A stretch of DNA of 64,000 bases from Cranoglanis bouderius (GCA_023630585.1 CM042566.1:2098254-2162253), one strand, 5' to 3'. Shown: positions 48,901 to 61,620, counted from the first letter of the stretch. The notes: generated from the sequence alone by a model not told the origin. A program made the numbers and translations.

Positions 48901-49369
48901 GCGTAGCAAAAAAATTAACGAAATAAATGATTAGGCTATATTTGTTAAATAAAAAAAAAAAAAAAAATAAATAGTTTAAAACATTAGAAACAAACAAGTA
49001 ACATGTCTATCAGAGCTCAAATAAAGATGTTTTATTTTAGAATCAGTTTGTTAATTATATTATATGGAAAAAAAGACAACAAATCAAAACAAAATCAAAA
49101 CAAATACATTCAGAAAAAAAAAAAAAAAAGAAAGTTTTACTATAGATTTTACCTTGTAGATGCCCAAACTCTGGCAAATCCTCTGTGCTTATGTCATCGG
49201 AAGATATTATGAAAAATCTAGTTGTTTAATCTATCAACAATTCATACAGATATGTGAAGTTTAAATCTAAATCTCTGCCCACTGAAGGAACCCTTAAATG
49301 TTCGACATAGAACCCTAGAGATTTCCTGAACAGAGAAGGTTCCATTTAGAACCTGTTTAGGAAGCTCAC

Positions 49370-49615
49370 AACTTCACCATATCAACAGTTATACATGTTT
49401 TTCTTTGTTAAACAGCACATTTGAATTATGTTACTATAGAAACCACATTAGCTGTAACTATAGAAACGACAACATATTAGAATGAGAGCGCATTAATATA
49501 AACCTGTTGTTCATATTACAGCCAGAACTACTTTCAGAGCCATGCGGTTATACAGTATAAAATTAATCCACGTCTTCTGACTACATCTTCTGTCTTTGAG
49601 AATTCAACCACACTG
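49370..49615 (+). repeat. Dispersed repeat family, copy K1 (partial)
   Basis: Blocks acttcaccatatcaacagtt, actatagaaacgacaacata and gcattaatataaacctgttg, ending near ttctgactacatcttc. Confidence 0.7.
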
Positions 49616-49834
49616 TGGTATACGATGATTTGTTTGTTTGTTTGTTTGCTATTTACTTTTCATTCTTGGGCCTGGTTTTTAGATCGGACTCCACCTGCTA
49701 CACTCATCTTAGCCTTATCTTTTGAAACAGTGGTATGAATTTGAATAAAGGAAGGTGTTTGGATTTTATTTGACTCCATATGAAGCAGAACATTAATCTT
49801 AATCTTTTGAACTTGAGTCATGTTTTCTGTGATG

Positions 49835-50205
49835 TGTATTTAACATTTATGGAAGGAGTCTCCAGTGTCAGCGCTTTGTAACAGTCAAAGCCGTAAAGTT
49901 TTCCGTCATCTTCAGGACAGAGCAGTTTGCGGTTTCCGGGTAACATGACAAGCAGCGTTTTTTGTCTTATTAACTTTGAGAGAGAGAGAAAAGGAGAGGC
50001 TGGTGAGGGAACGACTGTTTATAGCTGCTATAACGTAAGAGAGAACTTAACAACATTAACTGCAACTATAAACTGATAAAAAGTATAACCGGTCGTTCTT
50101 TAATTAAGAAAAATTGTAACTGTTGGCAAATCGCTGTAGTATGAGAGTATAAGGGAAGTAAAACACTTTAGTACAAGCTGTTAGAGGAAAATGAGGAGGT
50201 TTTTT
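49835..50205 (-). repeat. Dispersed repeat family, copy K2
   Basis: Reversed blocks: ggaaggagtctccagtgtca, tcatcttcaggacagagcag, aggctggtgagggaacgact and gttggcaaatcgctgtagta. With K1 it forms two head-to-head copies. Confidence 0.78.
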
Positions 50206-50282
50206 TGAACAGAATGTTTAACTTGTTGCCGTCTCTTGGACTTTATTTTCGGGTGAATCTTTGAACTCAGTGTGAAAGCAGG

Positions 50283-50365
50283 ACCGAAGCTGGGACCTCT
50301 GACGTCTATGAATGCGGATGAATGTCTGGAGGTGGAGGCGCTGCGATCTGATTTAAAGATAAAGG
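50283..50365 (+). CDS. Possible orphan coding exon, unknown gene
   Basis: One frame reads GPKLGPLTSMNADECLEVEA then LRSDLKIK, followed by a good donor ataaag|gtaaat (50365/50366). An acceptor cag ends at 50282 (gtgaaagcag). I do not recognise the peptide, no partner exon was found, and such a short open stretch can occur by chance. Confidence 0.2.
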
Positions 50366-51654
50366 TAAATGATTATTGACAGACACCGAAGGAGGTCGTT
50401 ATTCCTCTGTACTACAGTTTATTTGGCTGCTGTAAGTGGATTGAATGGAGTCTGTCCTGCGTTGAGGTGGAGAACAGGTGGTTGTGTTGAGTGTGCTGTA
50501 CAGTATGTCAGGTCTGATATGATGTTTATCACACAGATCTGTTGTGTGACTGGTTTGGGGGATAATTGTAGAGAAAATTGAAAATTGAAAATTGCATTTG
50601 CTATTTTTTCCCCTTTAATAGCTTTTTATTATTTTTTTTATCATGTCTTTATCGTGTCCTTGTTGTGGAACCCAGTGAGAGGGCTGGACAGGACGAGTTA
50701 ACATGGAGTGTTTCTCATTCAGCAGGTGCCATTTTCCTGTCTGACTTTTATCCGTCCTTCTCAGCTTGAGTGCAGCTTTTGGAAACAACAGTAAATTGAC
50801 AGTTTGGCAAGTGTTTCTAAATTGCTTCGAAAATTGCACCAAGAAAAAAACGCAACTTTTGAAGCAACTGTATTGAATGACAAATTGCAGTAATTGGTTA
50901 TTTATTCCTCTTTCAACCTTGTGAGCCAGATGTCCAGGTACGGTCAGAGAGTCCGGTACTCTTCATTACTACCTGAAAACATAAACCACACTTAATTTAA
51001 AACAATATTGTAATGAACAAAAACACTTGACTCTTCTCGTGTCTCCTCAGCAAATGAACACTTCAGTTGTGTGAACTCTCTACTAACTTTTGAAAATGAA
51101 AATCTCTTCTCTCATCGATCGAATGGGCTCCTGCGCATTTTATTTACATTTTATTCACAGTTCAGTTTCAAGCAAATGATCATATTCCTTAATAAAAAAG
51201 GAAGACCCTCCCTAATTTCATCAGTTCAAAACATTTACTTTTTACATTTTAATACATGACAATACTTTCACTTAAATATAACTGCTCAGTACTTTTTTCC
51301 AACCTACCAACGCGGTACTGACCAGCTCTCTCGACCCCCGTGTCATCATCACAGATATATACCTCAGTGTATTACAGCTCCATTCTAGTCCATGCACAGA
51401 TTATTTTCCTGCTATGATTCAGCAGTAATGACTTTCAGTGCGACCGAACAATTTATACACCAATATCTCCGCTATGCCCTGAGGCCTACATTCCCATATC
51501 CCTTTCTGTTTTTTCTCCTAATCTCTTTCTGCTCTTCTGCACACACTTACATTAACCTTGTGCTGACCTTGTGGTTTGTGTACCTCAGCATTTTACAATA
51601 TTATGTAGCATTGCTTCATGGATGTAATTGTATTATTTTATCATTTTATCTGCT

Positions 51655-52870
51655 TGAAAGTTTGTGAATTTTCTACATTTGTGCATAAATAAGTCCTAAA
51701 AGTAGATACCCAATTAAACAAATGAGACAAAAATATTATACTTGGTCATTTATTTATTGAGGCTGTGAGTGGCAAAAGTATGTGAACCTTTGCATTCAGT
51801 ATCTGGTGTTTCCCCCTTGTGCAGCAATAACTGCAGCTAAACGTTAGCGGTAACTGTTGATCGGTCCTGCACATCGGCTTGGAGGAGTTTTAGCCCGTTC
51901 CTCAGTACAGAACAGCTTCAACTCTGGGATGTTGGTGGGTTTCCTCACATGAACTGCTCGCTTCAGGTCCTTCCACAGCATTTCTATTAGATTAAGGTCA
52001 GGATTTTGACTTGGCCATTCCAAAACATTAACTTTATTCTTCTTTAACCGTTCTTTGAGAGAACGACTTGTGTGCTTAGGGTCGTTGTCTCACTTCATGA
52101 CCCACTTTCTCTTCAGATTCAGATCACAGACACATGTCCTGACATTTTCCTTTAGAATTCACTGGTATAATTCAGAATTCATTGTTCCATCAATGATGGC
52201 AAGTCGTCCTGGCCCAGATGCAGCGAAACAGGCCCAAACCATGATACTACCACCACCATGTTTCACAGATGGGATAAAGTTCTTATGCTGGAATGCAGTG
52301 TTTTCCTTTCTCCAAACATATCACTTCTCATTTAAACCAAAAATTCTATTTTGGTCTCATCCATCCACAAAACATTTTTCCAATAACCTTCTGGCTTGTC
52401 CATGTGATCTTTATCAAACGGCAGAAGTTCAGCAATGTTCTTTCTGGAGAGCAGTGAGTTTCTCCTAGCAACCCTGCCATGCACACCATTGTTGTTCAGT
52501 GTTCTCCTGATGGTGGGCTCATGAACATTAACATTAGCCAATGTGAGAGAGGGCTTTAGTTGTTTAGAAGTTATCCAGGGTTCGGACTATTACACGTCTT
52601 GCTCTAGGAGTGGTCTTTGTTCGTGAAGTCCAAACTCTTTAGAGATGGTTTTGTAACCTTTTCCAGCCTGATGACAACAAATCATCAATCGATGATCAAA
52701 TCGACAACAAATCAAAACAAATCGACATCAAATAAATTACCAAGTATAATATTTTTGTTTAATTGGGTTCTCTTTATCTACTTTTAGGACGTGTGTGAGG
52801 ATCTGATGTTTTAGGTTTCATATTTATGCAGCTATATAGAAAATTCTAAAGGGTTCACAAACTTTTGTCA
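51655..52870 (-). mobile_element. Tc1/mariner-like transposon, inactive, minus strand
   Basis: Imperfect inverted ends: the left has gaaagtttgtgaattttcta, cctaaaagtagata and aaaaatattatacttggtca; the right has ccaagtataatatttttgtt, tatctacttttagga and ttcacaaacttttgtc. Length is about 1.2 kb. On the minus strand the frame at 52332-52541 has a VLWMDETKIEFL motif, the Tc1 catalytic region. Many stops and frame changes show it is dead. Confidence 0.85.
52332..52541 (-). pseudogene. Tc1-like transposase fragment
   Basis: A readable middle part of the transposase: TIRRTLNNNGVHGRVARRNS and then WMDETKIEFL with the first catalytic Asp. The stretch ends at a stop, and the remainder is in other frames towards lower coordinates. 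Confidence 0.8.
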
Positions 52871-53327
52871 TTTTTGTCCCCAGTATCACTTTCCACTCTG
52901 TTATTTTTTTTAGTGCTTTATCTTTAAGAAGTGAATGAATGAATCCAGGCTACTATCATTATCACTAGTATCAGTTTAAAGCAGATTAAGTTCCTTAAAA
53001 GTTCCCATTTTTTAATCTTCTGTCTACCTGAGCAGTTTCTTGAGGTCCAGATGGTGCTGCGTAACAGGAATGACCCAGAAAATATTGTAATAAAATGTAT
53101 ATCACATCATTTTAATGCAAGGTATCTTATCACTTCCCCTTGCAATCCATTTTAAAAAATCGAATCCTGACTACGGTGGCATTATTTACATCCACAACTA
53201 GAATCAGACCCATGTTTATTTGACAATGTGAGAAGGTGAGAAGGTATTCGTAGACAATGACATGGTGCTGCACCCTGTTTCAGCAGCACCTCATAATTCA
53301 AAATGAAAGGGAAGGATAATGCATCAC

Positions 53328-53346
53328 ACACACACACACAAACACA

Positions 53347-53378
<32 letters not shown>
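53328..53378. repeat. (CA)n microsatellite, interrupted
   Basis: ca units with two aaac interruptions. Confidence 0.93.
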
Positions 53379-53382
<4 letters not shown>

Positions 53383-53824
53383 CAGAACGTGACCTGATCT
53401 TCACACAGACCCATTATTTGATTTGAAGAAAAAGGCCCACAGGGCACTTCGGTGGTTTTAATGGCATCTCAGCACACTATCGCCATTCTGACAATTACCA
53501 GCAAGCACTAGCAACACTTATCTCCCCCGAGCAGCCACCGTATCATCCCCTCCACATCCCCACACACTGATTACAGGTATAAATCTCACCTCGCCAGAGC
53601 TCCAAATTAATGAAGGCAGCAGTCAGGGAAGGTCTCTTCTCTTGTCTCAGGTTACATTCCATCTCCGCTACTCCTCACTACCTTGTTTATGGCCTGTTCC
53701 CCTTGTCAAAGTATTGTACCTTCACTAATTAACAGCCTGAAGTATAGAGCCTCGATCATAGCATACAATAAATCTGGAAGGAGGAAGGAGTTGAGTTTAG
53801 AAGGATTTATTCTGCATCACCAAT

Positions 53825-54090
53825 AAATCTGACAGTAGTGTGGCTACAAATCACAGGTTTATATTAATACACTCGTTCTAAAGCGTCATCATTTCTATAG
53901 TAACAGTTCATCTCATTCACAGGGATGTATCATGATTTCACTGATGTACCACAACATTAAATGTAACTGTAAATGGATAAAAAGTATGTTGCTTTTTAAT
54001 TAACAAACTTTCTAATCGTTTGCAAATCATTGTTTTATAAGAAGAATAAAACACTCCAGGATGTGCTGTTACAGGAAAATAATCAACGTC
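53825..54090 (-). repeat. Dispersed repeat family, copy L (partial)
   Basis: Reversed blocks: tttctatagtaacagttcat, aatgtaactgtaaatggata, aagaataaaacactccagga and gctgttacaggaaaataatc. Confidence 0.76.
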
Positions 54091-54411
54091 AGGGTGATAT
54101 CTGTAACACTCTATCACACTGACCCTGTCCCCATGTGTTTTATTCCCTACTTACGATGCAAGCTTGAACTGTAATATATGCTGTGATCTTGTGACATCTC
54201 ACCTCTGGAAAAATAAATAAATCAGCGGATGTGTTTTGGGGTTAATGTTTCACTTTCTTACCCTGATTATTTTTTTTTTCTCAGTATTTTCAATATTGTG
54301 CTATTTAATTTGTGTCATCTTAATTTCTAATGAAGGGATCAAAAGAACGTGAAGATGAAAAATCACCAGTAATTGATTTCATGTCGGATATTACAGTGTA
54401 AAATTGTTTAA

Positions 54412-54412
<1 letters not shown>

Positions 54413-54467
<55 letters not shown>
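54413..54467. repeat. (CA)n microsatellite
   Basis: About 27 ca units. Confidence 0.97.
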
Positions 54468-54468
<1 letters not shown>

Positions 54469-55324
54469 GAAAAAAAAATCAGTGGTAAGTGGACAAATTA
54501 CACACTTTACACACATATTGTGAAAAATATGAAATATACTTAACAGTACATACATTTTAACGCTGGTTTTTGAAATCATGAGCTTCTCATCTACATTTGT
54601 TTTGTGTGGTGATTCAAAAAGGGCAACATAACTAACTAACTAACTAACTAAATAAATAAATAAATAAAAATATTACTGATCCTATTTATAAATTCTAGGA
54701 TCATGGGTAATTAAATGAAGCCGACATAAATGATTAAATATTCTTCTTTGACCGAGTTGCATCAACTTTAAACCTTGTGTATATATAAGCAGCCATTGTT
54801 TAATCCTGGTTTTAGTCAGTAAACTCAGATTATCTTTATTCTTCTGCTCCATTACTTTAAGACTTTTCATCTCACACCTGAAGCGGTTTAAATTTCCGAC
54901 AATGTGGTATATACATATATTAGACAGGTTGTGGATAATTTAGGATTTTCTGTAAAGGAGAAAAGTGTTGATAATGATGATGTGATTTAATGAGCTCAAG
55001 TTTTAATCACCGATATGTGATTAAAAGACTATGTTTAAACATAAAGTCGTGCAACACAACTTGAATTAAAAAAACAAACAAACAAACAAACAAACAAACA
55101 AAAAAACTCAAACTAAACTTTGATCAACAAATCACTGTCTCAGAACTTGCTGATGGAACCTCAACATCTTACTGTTTGTGGTACTACAGGAGCTGCAGTA
55201 GAGACGTGGGAGCTGCAGATGGCGCCGCAATTCATCGTACAGGGGAAAAGAAAAAATCCCTCCATGCCGAAGCTCAGGACTTCAAATCGGTCAGAATGTA
55301 TGGAATTTAATTCAAATGTTGTAT

Positions 55325-55500
55325 TAGTGTCTGAGTATTGAGGAGTCTGATGGCTTGGGGGAAGAAACTCTTACATGCTTCGGTACTGCTCTTGATAATC
55401 CCTCTGTAGAATGTGGTGAGGATGAGAATGAGGTGGGAGATGGGCTTTTCTCAGCCTTGGCAGAAAGTAGAGACGCTGCTGGGCTGCTTCTGATGTATTT
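55325..55500 (-). mobile_element. LINE reverse-transcriptase C-terminal fragment, internally deleted
   Basis: The plus strand reads tgaggagtctgatggcttgg, the complement of the widespread fish LINE segment encoding FFPQAIRLLN. It is followed by text matching LYFL.RLRKAHLPP and FYRG..ES, which in full-length copies lie well before that segment. The intervening several hundred bases are therefore missing. Confidence 0.68.
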
Positions 55501-56615
55501 AAATAAAAATTTAGTCTGCGATGTGAAACTACACATAAACCAGTGGCGTAGCCAGGAATTAATTTCAAGGACGGATGAGGAAATGGGAAATAAAACGACC
55601 ATGTGATGACGCGCCCTTATGAAGTACTATAAGCGCTGATGACACATTTGTGTCATTGTTGATCTACCGTCTTGCCATATCAGTAACATGCTTCTACTGA
55701 AAATGATTAAAATTGTTTAACGTGTTAGTCATGGAGGCTAAATGATGGGTTATCTTGTTCTAAAATCTGACTGGCAGATCCCTGATCAAATGAATTAATA
55801 TTAATATTCATGCACCAGGTTTTATACGGATAAACCTGCTGCACTAAAGCCGTTATTATGTCCGTAGAACACCCTTTTAACATCTTTTGTCGTTATGTTG
55901 CTTAGCAACCAAAGCTTACTGTTAACAGACTACATTGCATGGCGGAACAATTGTTTACAGAAAATATCATTAATAATAAATTCAATTATTTATTGAACAC
56001 GGGATTTTATTATATTGTATTTTTGTTTCCGTTTTAAAGAAAGCGATACGCCACTCTAGGGCATGCTTTACAGTGATTTTATTATGCAGCAAATTTCATT
56101 GTCTCGTTATCCTTTAGCGCCGAGTGTAGCTAGCTCGCTAGTAGCTTTCAAACAGAAATGAGAAAAATGCATGATTCTGATTGGTTTCTCATGATAGCAG
56201 CTGCTAGCCAATAAAATGTGATTAAACAAACTATGGGACATGTACATTTCGATTATTAGGCACAGTTAAATATGGAGGAATTGTAATGATGATGACGTCT
56301 TCGAAACATCATTATAGCGTAATTACTACGCAAAACATATCTGACACGTATGTAATAGGTGTTGCTCGACTTGTTGACGTCTAGACGGCTACTATTGTTT
56401 TTAGGTTGTTTTATTTGTGTAGCAAAGAAGGCGTCAAACCGCACTTCAGTCTTCAGTTAACATCCACACACAGGATACACACTTCATTTCCAGCATGAGT
56501 GTTTTTTTTTTTTTTTTTTTTAGACTACACTGAAAGTAAATCAGTGCAATAAACGTTCAATAATAATACATCTGTGTATCATATTACACTATTTACGGAG
56601 GTACCGATTCTTAAA

Positions 56616-56801
56616 ATGGCGGCTCAGCTGAAATCCTTGATTCGGAGACTCCGAGTCAAGGCAGCTCTGAGGTTTGGTCCACTCACACTCGGGTTCCTCA
56701 TCAGGCTGAGTAAATACTCCATAGTGGGATGGTGTGAAGAGGAGAGAACAAGGTTAGAGAGAACTAATCAGAATTCCATGGAATGGGTCAGCTCTGGGTG
56801 A
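56616..56801 (+). CDS. Small ORF, 61 codons, unknown, weak candidate
   Basis: The start is in a strong context, ttaaaATGGCGGC, which also matches the YY1-type motif (AAnATGGCGGC) seen at some housekeeping starts. It reads MAAQLKSLIRRLRVKAALRF then GPLTLGFLIRLSKYSIVGWC and ends with a charged part. A polyadenylation-type aataaa lies at 56946-56951. I do not recognise the protein. A possible donor (aacaag|gttaga) occurs near the end. It could be a small gene, a retrocopy or chance. Confidence 0.22.
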   Translation: MAAQLKSLIRRLRVKAALRFGPLTLGFLIRLSKYSIVGWCEEERTRLERTNQNSMEWVSSG

Positions 56802-57290
56802 AGAACTCTCCCCCCCCCCCCCCTGTTCTTGTCCTTCATCTTTTTTTCTTCTTTTTCTTTTCGATTGCTCTGGACCTTCTCTGAAGTCACTGAAGGACAG
56901 AGCTGCAGAAATCTCACGAGTTCTGAAGATTTGGATCAAAGAGAAAATAAATGTTGGATGTAATGTTTTAAACAAAATATTTTAAGTGAATTATTTACAT
57001 AATTATTTAATCATGGATTGAGATCGGGCTTTATGTCCTCAGGACAAGATTTCTACTCTACTCACACTTGGTGAAGGTTTATTTACATTTTTATGTTTAA
57101 CGTAATTATCTTTTTTTTTAAAAATTTTATTTAAGCAAGAAAATAATTATATAGATAACATAATATGCTATTTAGGATTCATGTGTTGGATTGTAGATGG
57201 AGTTGAGTAGGAGGTTGTATAATAATATCACAAATTTGTATGATTTCATCAGAATGCATTTGCAGCTCAGGAACTGATGCATTACAGGAT

Positions 57291-57292
<2 letters not shown>

Positions 57293-57329
<37 letters not shown>
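57293..57329. repeat. (GT)n microsatellite
   Basis: About 18 gt units. Confidence 0.96.
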
Positions 57330-57334
<5 letters not shown>

Positions 57335-57644
57335 CACGGGAGAGCAACAGACGATTGTCTTTCATATGAGCAAAATCATATTGTCTGTTTAACAAGTTTG
57401 CCTTCATAAATTTGGCCAAAATTGTAAAATAAATCAATGTGAGTCAATGTGAATAGATTACTTTATCACTCACAGTGTGACTTAATACAGCCTGAGTAAA
57501 GCAAAGTCATTGATTTTATGTGTGAATTAATACAGCTGAAGGGCAGGTATTAAAACTTTGTAGAAGCATGTTTTCACCATTTGAAGACAAAATAAAACTT
57601 TTCCTTTGAACTATGTCCCAGTGTGTCCAAATATTGTGTCCACC

Positions 57645-57840
57645 TCTAGTAACTAAGTATGAAATAAAACACAGTGGGGCTGCTGTTATAGGAAAATAAT
57701 CAACAATAAGGTGATGTGATGAAGCACACTATGTTAGCTATGTTAATGATTTGCCACAGAATGACACATCATACTTTTTATCCATTTATAGTTACATTTA
57801 ATGTCGTTGAACGTCCGCGAGACAAGTTAGTTGGTATAAA
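57645..57840 (+). repeat. Dispersed repeat family, copy M (partial)
   Basis: Blocks gctgttataggaaaataatc, gatttgccacagaatgacac and atagttacatttaatgtcgt. Confidence 0.72.
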
Positions 57841-58349
57841 AATGATATTTCACGTTCATCGCATTCACACTTGTACTATATTTTTGTTGTTTATAGGGAG
57901 ATTTATGATTTATCGTAGCATGTCTCAGTGCTGTTAAACGGTCACTGTAAGTTTCGCTGTTTGGAAGTGAAAGCTTCAGCAGGATTCACCGCTTTGGCTC
58001 ACACCCACGACGCCCATTTCACTTCAATCTCCATCCATCTTTGTTCTTGAGTGGATTGATTAAGCCATTTCTCAGCCATAGTGTCTGAAATGTCTGTGCT
58101 CGAGTGGTTTTCCCTCCTCTCACTCCCTTTTCCCATCCCACATGTCACAGAGCTGCTGTTATTCCTCTCGAAGCATGTTTGCTAAAACGTCTCACTGATT
58201 TAATTTAGTTCCAGCTCATTTACACTCTTTACACTCGTGGGTCATTTTTGGTGAGCGCGGTTTTATATTCACACAATAGTGCCTGATTGGTTTTGCTGAC
58301 TATTTATTAAGAGAAGTATTATTCATGGGGCCTCGAATACAGTGTTACC

Positions 58350-58415
58350 GAGATGGGCTCCGGGATCCACAGCAACCCTGACCAGGATAATGTACTTACT
58401 GAAGATGAATGAATG
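58350..58415 (+). mobile_element. SINE/LINE 3' tail fragment
   Basis: Contains ctccgggatccacagcaacc, ctgaccaggataatgtactt and actgaagatgaatgaatg, a typical fish SINE tail without a head. Confidence 0.6.
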
Positions 58416-59754
58416 ATTGCTCATGTGAGAAATGAGGAAACCAGAGAACCCAGAGAAAATGTAAAATTCCTGATCGACATTAAGCCGAGCTCAGGATCAA
58501 TCCAGTGATGCTGGAGCTGTGTTTAAAGTTTAAGAGCCAAAATAAATAAAGATAGCATATGTAAAGGAACTTTTTGAGTGTCGCTTCGGTGATCTTTTAA
58601 GTTTTCTAACGCATCATGGCCCAACATGTCAAGCAGAAAATGAAGACAACCAAAACCTTGCTGTTGTTAAGTTTTGCCAAGGCTTTAGGCTTTATAAAGT
58701 CGAGATGAACGATCGGAAATTAAGGACAAGGACCAAAAATACACATCTCTATTTTCTACCAGTGAGAAAGTACCGTATCGGAGAGGGTTTTTATAGTACA
58801 ATGCAAAAAATAATATCTTAGCAAGTCAATATATCTTTAATAAATTTATCTAATATTCCTTATGAGATTATTAAAAATGAAATCCAAGATTATTCAGCCT
58901 GTTTTTGGACGGTTTTACTCATTTCCAGCTTGACATTTTCTTATTCTACTGGCAGCTTATTTTGCTTGTTTCTAGAAGTAATAAATAAATAGAGCAAGAT
59001 GATTTTTACGATTTTTGAAATTAGTAAAAAAAAAACAAACCTAGGTCTAATAAGGTCTAGAAATAGGTTTAATAAACATATATCTGGTTTATTGTAATTT
59101 ATAATAGAAAATACTAGATACATTTGACTATATTCAAGATATTTTAACTTGCTAAGATATTTTAAGCGTTAGAATGGTATTCACTGTTAAAAAAAATAAA
59201 TAATAATAATAGAGTAGTGAAATTGAAGATTTGGAAGTTAGCAGTATATTTGTTTTTGTCATCTACTGTAATGGAATTTTTGGTATGGAAGTCCAAACTC
59301 TTCAGCATGTGTCAATATTTCCCAGGCTGAAGCACACACTCACGGTCTGAGGTGTTCTTGGTGAAGGTCACCGATCCCACACACTGTCTCCTGTAGCGGC
59401 AGGGGGATCTAATACCTCGCTGATGCAAGACGCTCGTCTATACTCGAATGAGACTCGAATGAGTTCTGACAGATCAAAAGAGCCTGCTGAGCTTTTAGCT
59501 TCAATCCAGTACCAGCAGCGAGACGAAGCTAGTCGGTGACACACTGAACCTCTGCCATGTGGATCTAAGCTGTGTTGTTAGGGTTCATCACTGTTTCAAG
59601 TTACCTTGAGACTTTTTAAGTAAAACACTCAGCTTTCCATCACTTTGATGTCTGGGAAATCATGAGCACTGTTCACGTGGGTCGTTGCTAAATATTGCTA
59701 ACATCTAATGCAGATCTCGAATTTTACCATGTTTTATGACATAAACTGCAAGCC

Positions 59755-60151
59755 TTTTTTTATAACTGTTGGATTCTGGATTGTGATTGGTCAGAAGGTT
59801 TCCTATAACAGCAGCTCTGACAGTAGCGCAGCTGCAAATAACGGGCTTATATTAATTCGCTCGTTCGAATACGTTATCGTTTAACTTTCCAACATCATCA
59901 GGACAGAGGAGTTTACGCTTACACTGCGGTTTCTTGGTAACATGACAAGCAGTATTTTTTTTTTTTATTATTATTAACTTCAAGAGAGAGAATAAACAGA
60001 GGGCTGGTGAGGGAACGACTGTTTATAGCTGCTATAAGGTAAGTGAGAACAGGAACTAACTTGTTTCATGGACGTTTCACAACATTATAATAATGTTAAT
60101 TACTTCTAACTCTCTGTGCTGCTGTAATTTCCCTCTGGGATGAATAAAGTG

Positions 60152-60214
<63 letters not shown>

Positions 60215-60330
60215 AAGTGTAACTATAAATGGTATAAATGTACAATGTGTCATTAAAAATAGTAATAATTGGAAAATTTGTGTGGTAAAAGAGGAAAAAA
60301 ACACTTCAGAAAATAAATCAGTAACTCATC
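59755..60330 (-). repeat. Dispersed repeat family, copy N, interrupted by a LINE tail
   Basis: Reversed blocks: gattctggattgtgattggt, agcagctctgacagtagcgc, aacatcatcaggacagagga, ggctggtgagggaacgactg and, after the insertion, gtgtaactataaatggtata. The family text acaacattaaatgtaactat is split at about 60087/60215. Confidence 0.82.
60088..60214 (+). mobile_element. LINE 3' tail with (ATCT)n, nested in copy N
   Basis: Contains gctgctgtaatttccctctg then ggatgaataaagtgatctat and about 15 atct units. This resembles the 3' end of fish LINEs that end in a tetranucleotide array. It is flanked on both sides by parts of one dispersed-family copy. Confidence 0.78.
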
Positions 60331-61309
60331 CCACTTCATCATCCCCCTGTGTGATGTCTTATTCCAGAATATAAAATTAGGAAGTAATCCTGCTTGCAAA
60401 AAAAAAAAAAAGTAAGAAAAATATGTTCAAATATGACACATTTAACTGCCAAACATCTGTATCACTATCTGCAAGAATTTTACAAGACAGAAATCTGATA
60501 CACATCATTGAATTCTTTCACAGGTCAGACTCTCAGTTTGTGAGGATAATGTAGATCTTCCTGCACCAGATAACGTTTGGGACCGAGCTTCTTCCTAATG
60601 AATTTTATCAGTAAAGGAGATGAATGTGACATTATCGCTGCAACACCGAGTCTCAGAGGCCGACGCCTCGCTCCTTCTGCTCCCATATGCATTCAGTTCA
60701 ACGTCTGATTGCTTTCTCACTCCACTCGAGCAAAGTACACTCTGCTGTCTGTGCAGTTAAATCCAGCCATTAGTCTTAAAATAAAGCCTGGATGAGAACG
60801 TATTCGCTCCTAAACATGTTTTGAATTGAGCTAACTACCACTTGACCTTCAGGAACGGAAAGATTGCTAGGCATGCGGCTTTTACGAGGAGTTTCAAGGA
60901 CTTGTGTGTTTTACAATATTATTAATCCCTCCAGCCAATATCTACAAAGCAAATAGATTTTACACAACGTTAAAGTCAACATACAGTACTTTCACGTTTT
61001 TATTACGGACGTGACTGAAGTATATGAAGAGGAACGGGCAGGACTTAATGTTCAGAGACAGTTGGAATTTCCTGTAGTAAATTAATTACAGGATTCATTT
61101 TAAATATATTGCAAGATAACAAGCTTTTCTTTACCTGGAGTATGTGGATGTGATTTATAGAGTGATTAGAGAAAGTGCTTTTGTTGTACTTCAGATTAAA
61201 TTTAACCAACAACATGGAATGATTGAAGAAAAATAAAAAATGAAATTCCAGGGAGGTAAAATGAAATGTGGGTATATCCTACGACAAGACAATTCAAAAC
61301 ATTTGCAAG

Positions 61310-61620
61310 GAATTAAACACTCTGTATTTTGCTGTTATAGAAAAACAATAAAGGATGGACTGGTGATAAAGCGGAGTTTCTTTTACCACCTCGAAGTTGA
61401 TTATTTTCCTATAACAGCATGTCCCAAGGTAATTTATTTATCTTATACCACAGCAAGTTGCCACTGATTATGATTTTTAAAATTTTTTTTTATTAATGAA
61501 CATGTTTATAGCTGCTGTAACATTAATGAGAACAGGAACTACATGTAAATTGTTTAATGGACATTTTACAATATTAGACATAACTATAAACAGTCGTTCA
61601 CCCGCTTTCTCTTGAAAAAG
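61310..61620 (+). repeat. Dispersed repeat family, copy O
   Basis: Contains the hairpin arms gctgttatagaaaaac and gttgattattttcctataac, then accacagcaagttgccactg and ataactataaacagtcgttc. Confidence 0.76.

Larger units (their letters stand above)
48901..51654. other. Intergenic stretch
   Basis: A-rich runs at 48949-48968 and 49113-49130, dispersed-family copies at 49370-49615 (+) and 49835-50205 (-), and a possible orphan exon at 50283-50365. The rest is unique AT-rich sequence without a supported gene. Confidence 0.55.
52871..56560. other. Intergenic stretch
   Basis: Contains (CA)n at 53328-53378 and 54413-54467, a complex low-repeat block at 53400-53770, dispersed-family copy L (53825-54090), AAC-rich runs near 55070-55105, and a LINE fragment (55325-55500). 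No gene is supported. Confidence 0.55.
56561..58940. other. Intergenic stretch
   Basis: Contains the weak small ORF at 56616, a poly-C run (56808-56822), (GT)n at 57293-57329, dispersed-family copy M (57645-57840), a complex low-repeat block at 57950-58250, and a SINE tail at 58350-58415. No firm gene. Confidence 0.55.

Noticed and set aside
51392..51667. Plus-strand ORF of 91 codons, hydrophobic
   Set aside because: AT-rich sequence next to a transposon; no start context or homologue recognised.
55355..55606. Plus-strand ORF of 83 codons, acidic
   Set aside because: It is the complement of a LINE reverse-transcriptase fragment.
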